Origin: Bacteroidota bacterium
GTDB taxonomy: Bacteria; Bacteroidota; Bacteroidia; UKL13-3
Direction of reading: 5' to 3'
Assembly: GCA_040388375.1 (NCBI GenBank)
Contig: JAZKBU010000009.1
Location: 124,001-188,000, forward strand
Length of the DNA: 64,000 bases
Shown: one piece after another, positions 26,642 to 35,900 of the stretch
Numbering within the stretch: the first letter of the stretch is position 1
Layout of the letters: each line of letters starts with the position of its first letter
Notes under the pieces: model-generated
What the model saw: the letters and a program-made list of their open reading frames with translations, nothing else
Told to the model about the DNA's origin: nothing
The model's database searches: none
Translations under genes and position numbers: made by a program

Positions 26642-28849
26642 ATGACAATCATGCACGACACTGATAAAGAAAATGAGGAAATAGTAAAAGCTTACAGGCA
26701 TTTATTACGCTCATGTAAAGTTATTTTAACCAAAGCCAACCGCGATTTAATTCGCGAAGCATTTAATATCAGTTTAGAGGCACACAAAACAATGAGGCGC
26801 AAAAGTGGTGAGCCTTATATTCTGCATCCTATAGCCGTAGCTCAAATTTGTGCTGAAGAAATTGGCTTGGGAACCACTTCTATTATTTGTGCTTTATTAC
26901 ACGATACCGTTGAAGACACAGACATAACGCTGGAATTGATTAAAATGAAGTTTGGCGATAAAGTAGCCCAAATAATTGACGGGCTTACTAAAATTTCGGG
27001 CGTTTTTGACCAACAGGATAAATCGTTACAAGCAGAAAATTTCAAAAAAATGCTGCTTACACTGAGTGAAGATGTAAGGGTTATTTTAATTAAACTGGCA
27101 GACAGGCTACATAACATGCGCACCTTGGAAAGCATGAGTGCCAAAAGCCAATTAAAAATTGCGAGTGAAACAGCTTATGTATATGCGCCTTTAGCACATC
27201 GTTTGGGCTTATACAGCATGAAAACGGAGCTGGAAGATTTATCAACTAAATACTTAGATCCTGACAGCTATAATTATGTAAAAAACCGTTTACAGGAAAC
27301 CAAAGCGGAGCGTAATAAGTACATCAAAAAATTTATTGAGCCTATTCAAAAAGCATTGGATGATAATGGTATAAAATACCAGATAAAAGGACGTCCTAAA
27401 AGCATACACAGTATTTTAAATAAAATGAAAAAACAAGGCGTGCCTTTTGATGAAGTGTACGATTTGTTTGCCATTAGAATTATTATAGATACAGAGTATG
27501 AAAACGAAAAAAGTGATTGTTGGAAAGTATATTCAAGCGTAACTGATTTTTATACGCCAAACCCTGACAGGTTAAGGGATTGGGTAAGTATACCAAAAGC
27601 CAACGGGTATGAAAGTTTGCACACCACTGTAATGGGACCGAAAGGCCGTTGGGTAGAGGTGCAAATACGCTCAGAGCGTATGGACGAGATTGCAGAAAAG
27701 GGTTATGCGGCACATTGGAAATACAAAGACGGAGCGCAGAACAATGACAATGGATTAGAGCAATGGTTGGCACGTGTTCGCGAGATGTTGGAAAATACAG
27801 ATGGTTCGGCTGTTGAGTTTTTAGACGATTTTAAACTAAACTTATTTGCCGAAGAAATATTTGTGTTTACGCCTAAAGGCGATTTACGCAAATTACCTGC
27901 GCAATCAACGGTACTGGATTTTGCTTTTGAAATACACTCGCAATTAGGAGCCAAATGTATAGGCGCCAAAGTAAACAATAAACTGGTACCTATTACTTAT
28001 AAACTGGGTAATGGTGACCAGGTAGAAATACTTTCATCAACCAAACAGAAGCCACACGAAGATTGGTTAGCATGGGTAGTTACGGGTAAGGCTAAAGCCA
28101 AAATACGCGATTACTTTAAACAGGAGCGTAACCAATCTGTTACTATGGGTAAGGAAATTTTAGAGCGTAAATTTAAAAACGCTAAAATTCCTTTTGGCAG
28201 TGAAGCACTGAATGCTATTATTAAGCATTATAAGCTAGCCAGTGTAACAGAACTATACTATCAACTGGTAACAGAAAAAATTGACCGAACTAAATTAGAT
28301 ATTGGTTTAATACTAGAGCAGGAAAATCAAAAACCTGTTATAGAAGAAACAGCAGTCAAACCTCGTTACACCACCAAACCAATAACCAAAGATGCGGTAA
28401 TAATTGGCGATGGCGACCCTGTAGATTATTCGTTTGCCAAATGTTGCAGTCCTATTCCCGGTGATGATATTTTTGGGTTTGTAACGGTTGGCGAAGGGGT
28501 GAAAATACACCGAACCAATTGTACCAATGGTATCAGTTTAATGAGTAATTACGGTTACCGTATTATCAAAGCACGTTGGGCTGATTCAAGCTTAAACAGC
28601 AATAAATCTTTCCTTACTTCAATAAAAGTGCAGGGTATTGACAGTATGGGTATTGTAAGCACCATTACTGCTATTATTTCCAACCAGTTACAGGTAAACA
28701 TGAAATCCATCAATGTGACGGCTAACGAAGGTATGTTTGAAGGCAATATTACCTTACAGGTAAATGACACCAATCACCTAGAGGAATTGATGAATAAAAT
28801 AAAACAAGCCAGTCAGTTAATATCGGTTACTCGGGTTGATTTAGGATAA
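26642..28849 (+). CDS. rel: Bifunctional (p)ppGpp synthetase/hydrolase RelA/SpoT
   Basis: Long Rel enzyme of the stringent response. An HD hydrolase domain (about residues 40-200) has the intact HPIAVAQICAEE and LLHDTVEDTD metal motifs, so it should degrade (p)ppGpp. The synthetase domain (about 240-370) has IKGRPKSIHSILNKMKKQGV, RDWVSIPKANGYESLHTTV and VEVQIRSERMDEIAEKGYAAHWKYK. TGS (about 395-455), a CCSPIPGDDI zinc-finger-type region and a C-terminal ACT domain follow. About 735 residues. Start chosen at ATG 26642 (MTIMHDTDKENEE); ATG 26651 is also possible, GTG 26615 unlikely because it precedes the -7 box. Confidence 0.96.
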   Translation: MTIMHDTDKENEEIVKAYRHLLRSCKVILTKANRDLIREAFNISLEAHKTMRRKSGEPYILHPIAVAQICAEEIGLGTTSIICALLHDTVEDTDITLELIKMKFGDKVAQIIDGLTKISGVFDQQDKSLQAENFKKMLLTLSEDVRVILIKLADRLHNMRTLESMSAKSQLKIASETAYVYAPLAHRLGLYSMKTELEDLSTKYLDPDSYNYVKNRLQETKAERNKYIKKFIEPIQKALDDNGIKYQIKGRPKSIHSILNKMKKQGVPFDEVYDLFAIRIIIDTEYENEKSDCWKVYSSVTDFYTPNPDRLRDWVSIPKANGYESLHTTVMGPKGRWVEVQIRSERMDEIAEKGYAAHWKYKDGAQNNDNGLEQWLARVREMLENTDGSAVEFLDDFKLNLFAEEIFVFTPKGDLRKLPAQSTVLDFAFEIHSQLGAKCIGAKVNNKLVPITYKLGNGDQVEILSSTKQKPHEDWLAWVVTGKAKAKIRDYFKQERNQSVTMGKEILERKFKNAKIPFGSEALNAIIKHYKLASVTELYYQLVTEKIDRTKLDIGLILEQENQKPVIEETAVKPRYTTKPITKDAVIIGDGDPVDYSFAKCCSPIPGDDIFGFVTVGEGVKIHRTNCTNGISLMSNYGYRIIKARWADSSLNSNKSFLTSIKVQGIDSMGIVSTITAIISNQLQVNMKSINVTANEGMFEGNITLQVNDTNHLEELMNKIKQASQLISVTRVDLG

Positions 28850-28883
28850 TTGTTAGTTTTTTACTAGTTATATTCCTTTTTAC

Positions 28884-28891
28884 TACATTCG
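28884..28891 (+). promoter_or_regulatory. Probable -7 box for tatC
   Basis: TACATTCG (one T-to-C change from the consensus), 19 bases before the tatC ATG. No terminator is seen after rel. Confidence 0.35.
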
Positions 28892-28910
28892 CGCACTATT
28901 TTATTTAAAC

Positions 28911-29744
28911 ATGTCTTTAGACCAATTACCAGACGACCATTTTGGCGAGAAAAAGGAAATGACCTTTTTTGATCATATTGATGAGTTACGTAGCCATTTA
29001 ATGCGTTCGGTAATTGCCATTTTTTTGGGTGCGGTCTTGGCGTTTTTCAATAAATATATTCTTTTCGATATTATTATTTTTGGCCCTATGCGGATTGACT
29101 TTTTAAGTTACCGCATACTCTGTAAACTCTCCTATTGGGCAAAAGGCACTGACGAATACTGTATTAAAAGTATCAATTTTGAGCTGAAAAATATTGATAT
29201 GACGGGGCAGTTTACCCAGCATTTATGGATTGCCTTTATAGCGGGGGTTATTATTGCTTTTCCTTATATTTTATGGCAGCTATGGCGTTTTATTAAACCG
29301 GCTTTAAGTAAAAAGGAAATTGGCTATGCGCGTGGTTTGGTATTTTTCAGTTCTATATTATTTTTTATTGGTATTGCTTTTGGTTATTTCTTTTTGGCTC
29401 CTGTGTCGGTTTCGTTTATGGGCTCTTATAAGGTAAGTGAATTGGTAAGCAATGAAATTAATTTGGAGTCGTACATATCATTTGTTTCTACTATAACTTT
29501 TGCTTGCGGGCTGATGTTTGAAATGCCGATACTGGTTTATTTCTTAGTTAAAATAGGTATTTTAAGCAGCAGGCTTATGAGCAAATACCGCAAACATGCT
29601 TTGGTAGTTATATTGGTTTTAGCGGCTGTACTCACTCCTTCGCCAGATATGGCCAGCCAGATATTAATGGCTATTCCATTGTATGCTTTATTTGAATTAA
29701 GTATATTTATAGCGAAGGGGGTTGAATCGAAAAAAATCAAGTAA
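28911..29744 (+). CDS. tatC: Sec-independent protein translocase subunit TatC
   Basis: Twin-arginine signal-recognising membrane subunit. 277 residues, six predicted helices. Signature start MTFFDHIDELRSHLMRSVIAI (E at the key cytosolic position), a long periplasmic first loop (about 58-95), FPYILWQLWRFIKPALSKKE and RKHALVVILVLAAVLTPSPD. No tatA or tatB in the window. It starts 61 bases after rel; rpiB follows after 53 bases with its own -7 box. Confidence 0.97.
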   Translation: MSLDQLPDDHFGEKKEMTFFDHIDELRSHLMRSVIAIFLGAVLAFFNKYILFDIIIFGPMRIDFLSYRILCKLSYWAKGTDEYCIKSINFELKNIDMTGQFTQHLWIAFIAGVIIAFPYILWQLWRFIKPALSKKEIGYARGLVFFSSILFFIGIAFGYFFLAPVSVSFMGSYKVSELVSNEINLESYISFVSTITFACGLMFEMPILVYFLVKIGILSSRLMSKYRKHALVVILVLAAVLTPSPDMASQILMAIPLYALFELSIFIAKGVESKKIK

Positions 29745-29773
29745 TTGAACTTACTTTTTTATTTTATTAATAA

Positions 29774-29781
29774 TACATTTA
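29774..29781 (+). promoter_or_regulatory. Probable -7 box for rpiB
   Basis: TACATTTA (one change from TAnnTTTG), 16 bases before the rpiB ATG. Confidence 0.3.
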
Positions 29782-29797
29782 CAAAAAAATACGCATT

Positions 29798-30226
29798 ATG
29801 AAAATTGCTATAGGTTGCGACCACGCTGGTTTTGAATACAAAGAAATAATTAAAGCCATGCTTAATGACTTAAATTACACCATAACTGATTTTGGTACTC
29901 ACTCAACCGATTCAATGGACTACCCGGATACAGCACATCCTGTAGCTATTCATGTAGAGAATAAAGAAAGTGAATTGGGCATTTTAATTTGTGGTAGTGG
30001 CAATGGTGTAAATATGGCTGCTAATAAACACCAAGGTATTCGTGCAGCTCTTTGCTGGACTAATGAAATAAGTTCGTTAGCCAGAACACATAACGATGCC
30101 AATGTATTGAGTTTACCTTCTCGTTTTATCGATATTGAATTGGCAAAAAAAATTACGATGACTTTTTTAACTACTTCATTTGAAGGCGGTCGCCATCAAA
30201 ACAGGGTAAATAAAATTGGTTGCTAG
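29798..30226 (+). CDS. rpiB: Ribose-5-phosphate isomerase B
   Basis: Interconverts ribose 5-phosphate and ribulose 5-phosphate. 142 residues, typical length. Core: IGCDHAGFEYK (phosphate-binding D-H), DYPDTAHPVA, ILICGSGNGVNMAANKHQGIRAAL with the active-site Cys in ICGSGNG, and NDANVLSLPSRFI. A LacAB/RpiB family enzyme; the pentose isomerase is the best call given the motifs. Converges on a lipoprotein gene. Confidence 0.96.
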   Translation: MKIAIGCDHAGFEYKEIIKAMLNDLNYTITDFGTHSTDSMDYPDTAHPVAIHVENKESELGILICGSGNGVNMAANKHQGIRAALCWTNEISSLARTHNDANVLSLPSRFIDIELAKKITMTFLTTSFEGGRHQNRVNKIGC

Positions 30227-30264
30227 TTAATAGGTAAGGTTGCTCAGCAAAGTTTTTAGCTTGA

Positions 30265-30723
30265 TTATCGTTTAGTATAGGTACTCCACATAGCTGTAAT
30301 GCTAGTATCCTGCATGTCTATGTCGCCACCGTAACTCAAAATTTTAAAGCTTGTTGATGTGCACTTGGTTATTATATTTATATCGTCTCCAAAAAACATA
30401 GTATCCCCATTAATTCTAAGTACCCTAGGCGGGTAAACTATACTGGGAGTCATTTTAATAATTGACTTACCGTCATTACTTATTATCAAAGAAGAAAAAT
30501 TAGGACTATTAGGAGTTATATAGGTAAGACTTAAACTTCCCTTGGATTTATTAGTAACAAAATTAATTCTTTGGGTTTCAAACACGGTTAAATCAAATGT
30601 ACTTGAATCCAAATTATCAATACAAGGTAACTTGGGTTTGCTATTACTTTTACTTGTTTCGCTACAGGCCATTTGTATAATTACTATTATAACAAAAGCA
30701 GTACTTCCAATTATTTTCTTCAT
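30265..30723 (-). CDS. Small hypothetical lipoprotein
   Basis: 152 residues: signal peptide with lipobox IQMAC (acylated Cys at about residue 20), then a Ser/Lys linker (SETSKSNSKPKLP) and a beta-rich mature part with the sequence NFSSLIISNDGKSIIKMTPS. No family recognised. It starts 20 bases after the SRPBCC gene and is probably its co-transcribed partner. Predicted to be tethered to the inner or outer membrane. Confidence 0.7.
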   Translation of the reverse strand: MKKIIGSTAFVIIVIIQMACSETSKSNSKPKLPCIDNLDSSTFDLTVFETQRINFVTNKSKGSLSLTYITPNSPNFSSLIISNDGKSIIKMTPSIVYPPRVLRINGDTMFFGDDINIITKCTSTSFKILSYGGDIDMQDTSITAMWSTYTKR

Positions 30724-30743
30724 GCAATAAAGGCCTCTTATTA

Positions 30744-31268
30744 TTATTTTCCTGATTCAGCTACTCGTTTTATATTGGCTAAACCTTTTTCAAAATCTTT
30801 TCCAACAAAAGTTCCCATTAGTAATGACATTAGCTTTGATAAGCCTTTATTTTTGCCTTCTAACGACCACGTTACTTTTACATTATTGGCAGTTATTGGC
30901 TCAAATGTAAATGAGGCTGTGCTTGCTTTCATCCCTTGAAACTCTAATAAAAACGAACTCTTTTCATATGGCTTTGCTAAAACTGTAGTTAATTTACCAT
31001 TACCTACATTGCGTTTTTTACTTTCCCAAGTGTACCATGCTCCTTCGCCATAAGTATTGTCGCTATATACCCATTTTGTGTTTGGATCCAGTCCATGCCA
31101 AGGGCTCCATTTTTCCCAGTCTTTCAATTCAACTGTTAAATCATATAACTTTTCAGGAGTTGATTGTACTTCGATGCTACGCTTAACTGACCAGTTTTCT
31201 GGCAAAAGAAACGATAGCACTACAAGTATTACAATAATAATGGCAAGGGTAATAATTAATGTTTCCAT
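30744..31268 (-). CDS. SRPBCC-fold (START/polyketide-cyclase-like) membrane protein
   Basis: 174 residues. An N-terminal membrane helix (about 3-22) precedes an SRPBCC domain: SVKRSIEVQSTPEKLYDLTVELKDWEKWSPW, then GNGKLTTVLAKPYEKSSFLLEF and KVTWSLEGKN, the usual order of a hydrophobic-ligand-binding cavity. Binds an unknown small molecule or lipid. Alone on the minus strand with the small lipoprotein downstream; the M20 terminator separates it from the upstream gene. Confidence 0.85.
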   Translation of the reverse strand: METLIITLAIIIVILVVLSFLLPENWSVKRSIEVQSTPEKLYDLTVELKDWEKWSPWHGLDPNTKWVYSDNTYGEGAWYTWESKKRNVGNGKLTTVLAKPYEKSSFLLEFQGMKASTASFTFEPITANNVKVTWSLEGKNKGLSKLMSLLMGTFVGKDFEKGLANIKRVAESGK

Positions 31269-31315
31269 AGGTTTGGGGTTTATTATTTAACTAGGTTTAT
31301 AACTCAAATAAAAGA

Positions 31316-31360
31316 AAAAAATCACTCAATTAAACATTAAATTTAAGAGAGTGATTTTTT
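31316..31360 (-). terminator. Terminator after the M20 peptidase
   Basis: 12-bp stem AAAAAATCACTC / GAGTGATTTTTT with a 21-base AT-rich loop, 23 bases beyond the M20 stop, with T-tract on either strand. Confidence 0.8.
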
Positions 31361-31383
31361 AAATGATGTATTTACACAATATA

Positions 31384-32766
31384 CTATTTGCTCATTTCAG
31401 CAAAGTACTTATGAAAATAAGGAATCGTTTCAATACCTTTAAAATAGTTAACTACTCCATAATGTTCGTTTGGAGAATGCAATGCATCGCTATCTAAACC
31501 AAAGCCCATTAATACTGATTTTAAACCTAGTTCTTTTTCGAATAACGCAACAATAGGAATACTACCTCCTCCACGTGTTGGAATTGGCTTTTTACCAAAG
31601 GTTGTTTCCATTGCTTTAGCTGCAGCTTGGTAAGCTATTGAATCGGTTGGTGTAACAACAGGTTCACCGCCATGGTGTGGCCTTACTTCTACTTTAACAC
31701 CGGCAGGTGCAATGCTTTCAAAATGTTTTTTAAATAACTCTGTAATTTTATCGCTTGACTGGTTAGGCACTAAACGCATGCTTATTTTAGCAAATGCTTT
31801 TGATGGTAATACTGTTTTAGCACCTTCGCCAATATATCCACCCCAAATTCCATTACAATCTAATGTTGGACGAATACCCGTTTTTTCTAAAACGGTATAT
31901 CCTTTTTCTCCCCAAACATCAGCTATATTTAAATCTTTTTTATAAGCTTCCAAATCAAATGGCGCTTTGTTTAATTCTGCACGCTCGGCTGCATTTAATT
32001 CTAACACTGCATCGTAAAAACCCGGAATGGTAATATGGTTATTTTCATCGTGCATACTGGTAATCATTTTTGCCAATATATTAATTGGGTTAGCCACTGC
32101 ACCACCATAAACACCACTATGTAAATCGCGGTTAGGTCCTGTAACTTCAACCTCTACATAACTTAAACCACGCAAGCCTGTATCTATACTTGGAATATCA
32201 TTCGCTATCATTGAAGTATCAGAAATCAATACCACATCTGCTTTTAAACGCTCTTTGTTATTGATACAAAAAGTGCCTAAATTATTACTACCTACTTCCT
32301 CTTCGCCTTCAATCATAAATTTAATATTGCAAGGCAACGAGTTTGTTTTCATCATTAGCTCAAATGCTTTTACATGCATATACACCTGGCCTTTATCATC
32401 GCAGCTACCGCGTGCAAAAATGGCTCCTTCCGGATGTATTTCTGTTTTACGAATTGTTGGTTCAAATGGTGGTGTATCCCATAACTCCAAAGGAACAGCT
32501 GGCTGTACATCATAATGTCCGTAAACCAAAACGGTAGGTAAATTGGCATCAATTATTTTTTCGCCATATACAATCGGGTAACCATCTGTCGGGCAAATTT
32601 CCACTTTATCAGCTCCGGCAGCTACTAATTTATCTTTTATATAAGCGGCAGCAGCATGCACATCTTTGGCATATTCTTTATCGGCACTGATACTTGGTAT
32701 ACGCAATAATTCAAATAATTCATTTAAAAAGCGTTCCTGGTTTTCTTTGATATATTCTTTAATCAT
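31384..32766 (-). CDS. M20-family metallopeptidase (dipeptidase)
   Basis: Zinc peptidase of the ArgE/DapE/CNDP type, cytoplasmic. 460 residues. Metal ligands and catalytic residues are visible: VYGHYDVQP (His), SCDDKGQVYMHV (Asp and catalytic region), EGEEEVGS (Glu pair), ISDTSM (Asp), and the C-terminal His in DALHSPNEHY. A dimerisation lobe lies around residues 190-310. The longest frame begins at 32835, but I chose ATG 32766 (MIKEYIKENQERFLNELFELLR), because a -33/-7 promoter (32788-32817) lies within the longer frame. Product likely dipeptidase, not exactly assigned. Confidence 0.93.
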   Translation of the reverse strand: MIKEYIKENQERFLNELFELLRIPSISADKEYAKDVHAAAAYIKDKLVAAGADKVEICPTDGYPIVYGEKIIDANLPTVLVYGHYDVQPAVPLELWDTPPFEPTIRKTEIHPEGAIFARGSCDDKGQVYMHVKAFELMMKTNSLPCNIKFMIEGEEEVGSNNLGTFCINNKERLKADVVLISDTSMIANDIPSIDTGLRGLSYVEVEVTGPNRDLHSGVYGGAVANPINILAKMITSMHDENNHITIPGFYDAVLELNAAERAELNKAPFDLEAYKKDLNIADVWGEKGYTVLEKTGIRPTLDCNGIWGGYIGEGAKTVLPSKAFAKISMRLVPNQSSDKITELFKKHFESIAPAGVKVEVRPHHGGEPVVTPTDSIAYQAAAKAMETTFGKKPIPTRGGGSIPIVALFEKELGLKSVLMGFGLDSDALHSPNEHYGVVNYFKGIETIPYFHKYFAEMSK

Positions 32767-32787
32767 ATTGATACTAATTTGAGTGTG

Positions 32788-32817
32788 CAAAATAGGAGTT
32801 ATTTTGTGTATGCCAAA
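32788..32817 (-). promoter_or_regulatory. Promoter of the M20 peptidase gene
   Basis: On the minus strand TTTG (32814-32817), a 19-base spacer and TATTTTG (32788-32794) fit the Bacteroidota -33/-7 layout with one base fewer in the -7 box. It lies inside the longest possible frame, so it decides the start at 32766. Confidence 0.5.
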
Positions 32818-32961
32818 TGATTTAAACCAATTCAACTCAGCCTATAACAAAAACTTTCTTTTCTTGTGAGTTGGTCCTATTTTTTTATTCATTTGAATTC
32901 ATTAACAATTTGCATTATATATGCAATATAAAACTCATTGTCAATCATTTCAATTTCGTTT

Positions 32962-35900
32962 ATGCCAATAAAAAACGTAATAACCCTAGCTTTTATTTTA
33001 ATTACCGCTATAGCTTATGCCCAGGATATTGATAGCAATAAAAAACTTTCTTATAACAAACAGTTTTTTATTGAAAACAAAGGGCAATGGCCCGATGAAG
33101 TATTATTCATGACCAAAACCAATGGCATGGATGCATGGATTACCAAAACCGGTGTTGTTTACGACTTTTACCAATTAATTGAAAATGAAAAAACCAGTGA
33201 GTTAACATCGGAAAAGGGGCAACAAAACTTTAAGGACAAAAAAGGACATGTGGTAAAGTTTAACTTATTACAATGCAATAAAAATGTAATACCGGAAGGT
33301 AAGGATAAACAGGAAGCTTATTATAATTATTTTATTGGCAATGATAAAAGTAAGTGGGCTAGTTTTGTGAGCTTATACCACGAAGTTGTTATAAAAAATA
33401 TTTACAATGGAATTGATATCCGTTATTATTTTGACAATGGTGCTTTAAGATATGATTATATAGTAAACCCCGGTGCTGACCCCAAACAAATTCAGTTTAA
33501 TATGGAAGGTGCTGACCAAATTAGTTTAAACAATGTAGGGGAAATAGTTATAAAAACAACCATTGGCGAAACAAAACAAACAGGACTTTTTAGTTACCAA
33601 AACCTCCACCATAAAAAACAAGCTATTACTAGTTTTTTCAGCAAACTAAGCCCACAAACTTTTGCCATTGCGCTTGGGAGTTATGACAATAGTAAACCGT
33701 TAATTATTGACCCTTTGGTGTTTTCTACTTTTTTAGGAGGAACCGGTGACGATTGTGGTATAGCTATTAAAACTGATGCTTTTAATGCTGTTTATGTATC
33801 AGGGTACACTAATAGTAGCAACTACCCAATTGTTGCAGGATCATACGCTATTTTCAAAAATAATAACTATGATGTTTTCGTAACCAAGTTAAATAGTAAC
33901 CTTAACACTCTTACATACTCAACCTTTATTGGTGGTGTCAGCGATGACATTTTATTTGATTTAACAATTGATAGCAGTTTAAATATTTATATTACAGGCT
34001 CTACAAGGTCAAGCAATTATCCAACCACAATAAATGCTTACGATACCAGCTTTAATAATACCACAGCCTATGAGGATGTGTTTATTACCAAATTAAATCC
34101 TTCAGGTAGTGCGCTTATTTTTTCAAGCTATTTAGGTGGAAGCCAAAAAGATAAAAGCAAAAGAATTATCCTTGACAAAGAACGTAACATTTATATTGCC
34201 GGTTACACGCAATCAACCAACTTCCCTAAAACTGCAGGTGCTTTTACAAACAGTTATAATAACATTAACCTGTTTATAACCAAATTAGATGCCTTGGGCA
34301 GCAGTTTAATTTTCTCTACAACATTAACAACCATACCAGGCTCTCCGTATAGTGGTAATAATACTTATTATGGAGATTTGGCTATTGATGACAGTTCCTA
34401 TATTTATGTAGCTACAAATGGCGCCAGTAACCGTCTTCCTTACCCCGGTATTAATAACAATTTTGGGCCCGGTAACCATATTTCTCTTCTTAAACTGGAC
34501 CCTTCCTGCACCAACCCAATATACCTTACCCAGTTTGGAGGAAACTCAAAAACGACTGATATAGTAGCTGCTATTGCTATTGACCAATCACAAAATGTTT
34601 ATATTACAGGAACAAATATGGCTGAAGGTATCGGAGTTAATACTTTTCCAACAACTACGGGTGCATTTTCCAGAACAAATACCGGAGGGTATGATGTGTT
34701 TGTGGCTAAATTTAACCAAACCGGGGGAGTTGTATACTCTACCCTTATTGGCGGACCTGCACAGGATTATGTATCTGAAATTAATATTGATGAAAACAAT
34801 AATGCTATTATTTGTGGGTTTTTAAGTCTTTATTCTGGCACTATTCTACCTATTTTCCCTACCACTTCCAATGCTTTTGATACTTCTTTTAATGGTTCCG
34901 ATTACAGAGAAGATGGCTTTATTACCATTTTTAATGAAACAGGTTCTGCTCTATTGTATTCAAGCTATATTGGCGGAAACAGTATTGATTATGCCTATGA
35001 TTTATGTTATGCAAACAATGCTTCAATACTGGTTACAGGGAGTACTAACAGCTTTAATTTCCCCACTACTCCGGGTACTTTCAGAACAATTATCAGTTCA
35101 AGTTCATCAGATGCTTTTGTTTTCAAAATAAATAAATGCCCTTTCAATTTAAACCAACAACCTGTTAGTCAAAGCATTGTTACCAACAACAATGTATCTT
35201 TTAATGTTATCGCCAGTAGCCCTACTACTACCTTCCAATGGCAACAAAATGCAGGGTCAGGGTTTGTTAATCTCTCTAATGCAGGAGTGTATTCAGGAGT
35301 AAACACCAATACTTTAAATATTAATAGTATTAATTTTTCTAAAAATAATTACCAATACAGATGTGTAGCTACCGACAGTGGTTGCAGTATTAATAGTGTA
35401 CATGCCAAACTTTTGGTCAACTGCCTCTTTAACATTACAAGACAACCCGTTAGTCAAAATATTAATATTGGTACCAATACCAGTTTTTCTCTTGAAGCAT
35501 CTTCAAGCACTGCTACTTTTCAATGGCAACAAAATAACGGTTATGGGTTTGTAGATATTAGTAACAACTCTCTATTTTCCGGTGTTAATGATGATACTTT
35601 AATCATTAACTCTACCCCACTTTCATTTAATAATAATTCTTTCAGGTGTATTGTTTCCGATAATGCATGTTCTGTGGTTAGTAATCCCATAAGCCTAAAT
35701 GTAAACTGTACACTTGCTATTACCAAACAACCTGTTCCAACAAGCATTAATATCAGAAACAATACCCAGTTAATAACCAATGTTAATAGCACAAATGCAA
35801 CCTTTCAGTGGCAACAAAGTTTAGGAACAGGGTTTACCAATTTAAGTAACAGTAGTACTTTTAGCAATGTAAACGATGATACCTTGCTCATTAATAATGC

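Noticed and set aside
32767-32835. N-terminal extension of the M20 peptidase
   Set aside because: The stretch contains a TTTG-N19-TATTTTG promoter and does not resemble M20 N-termini.
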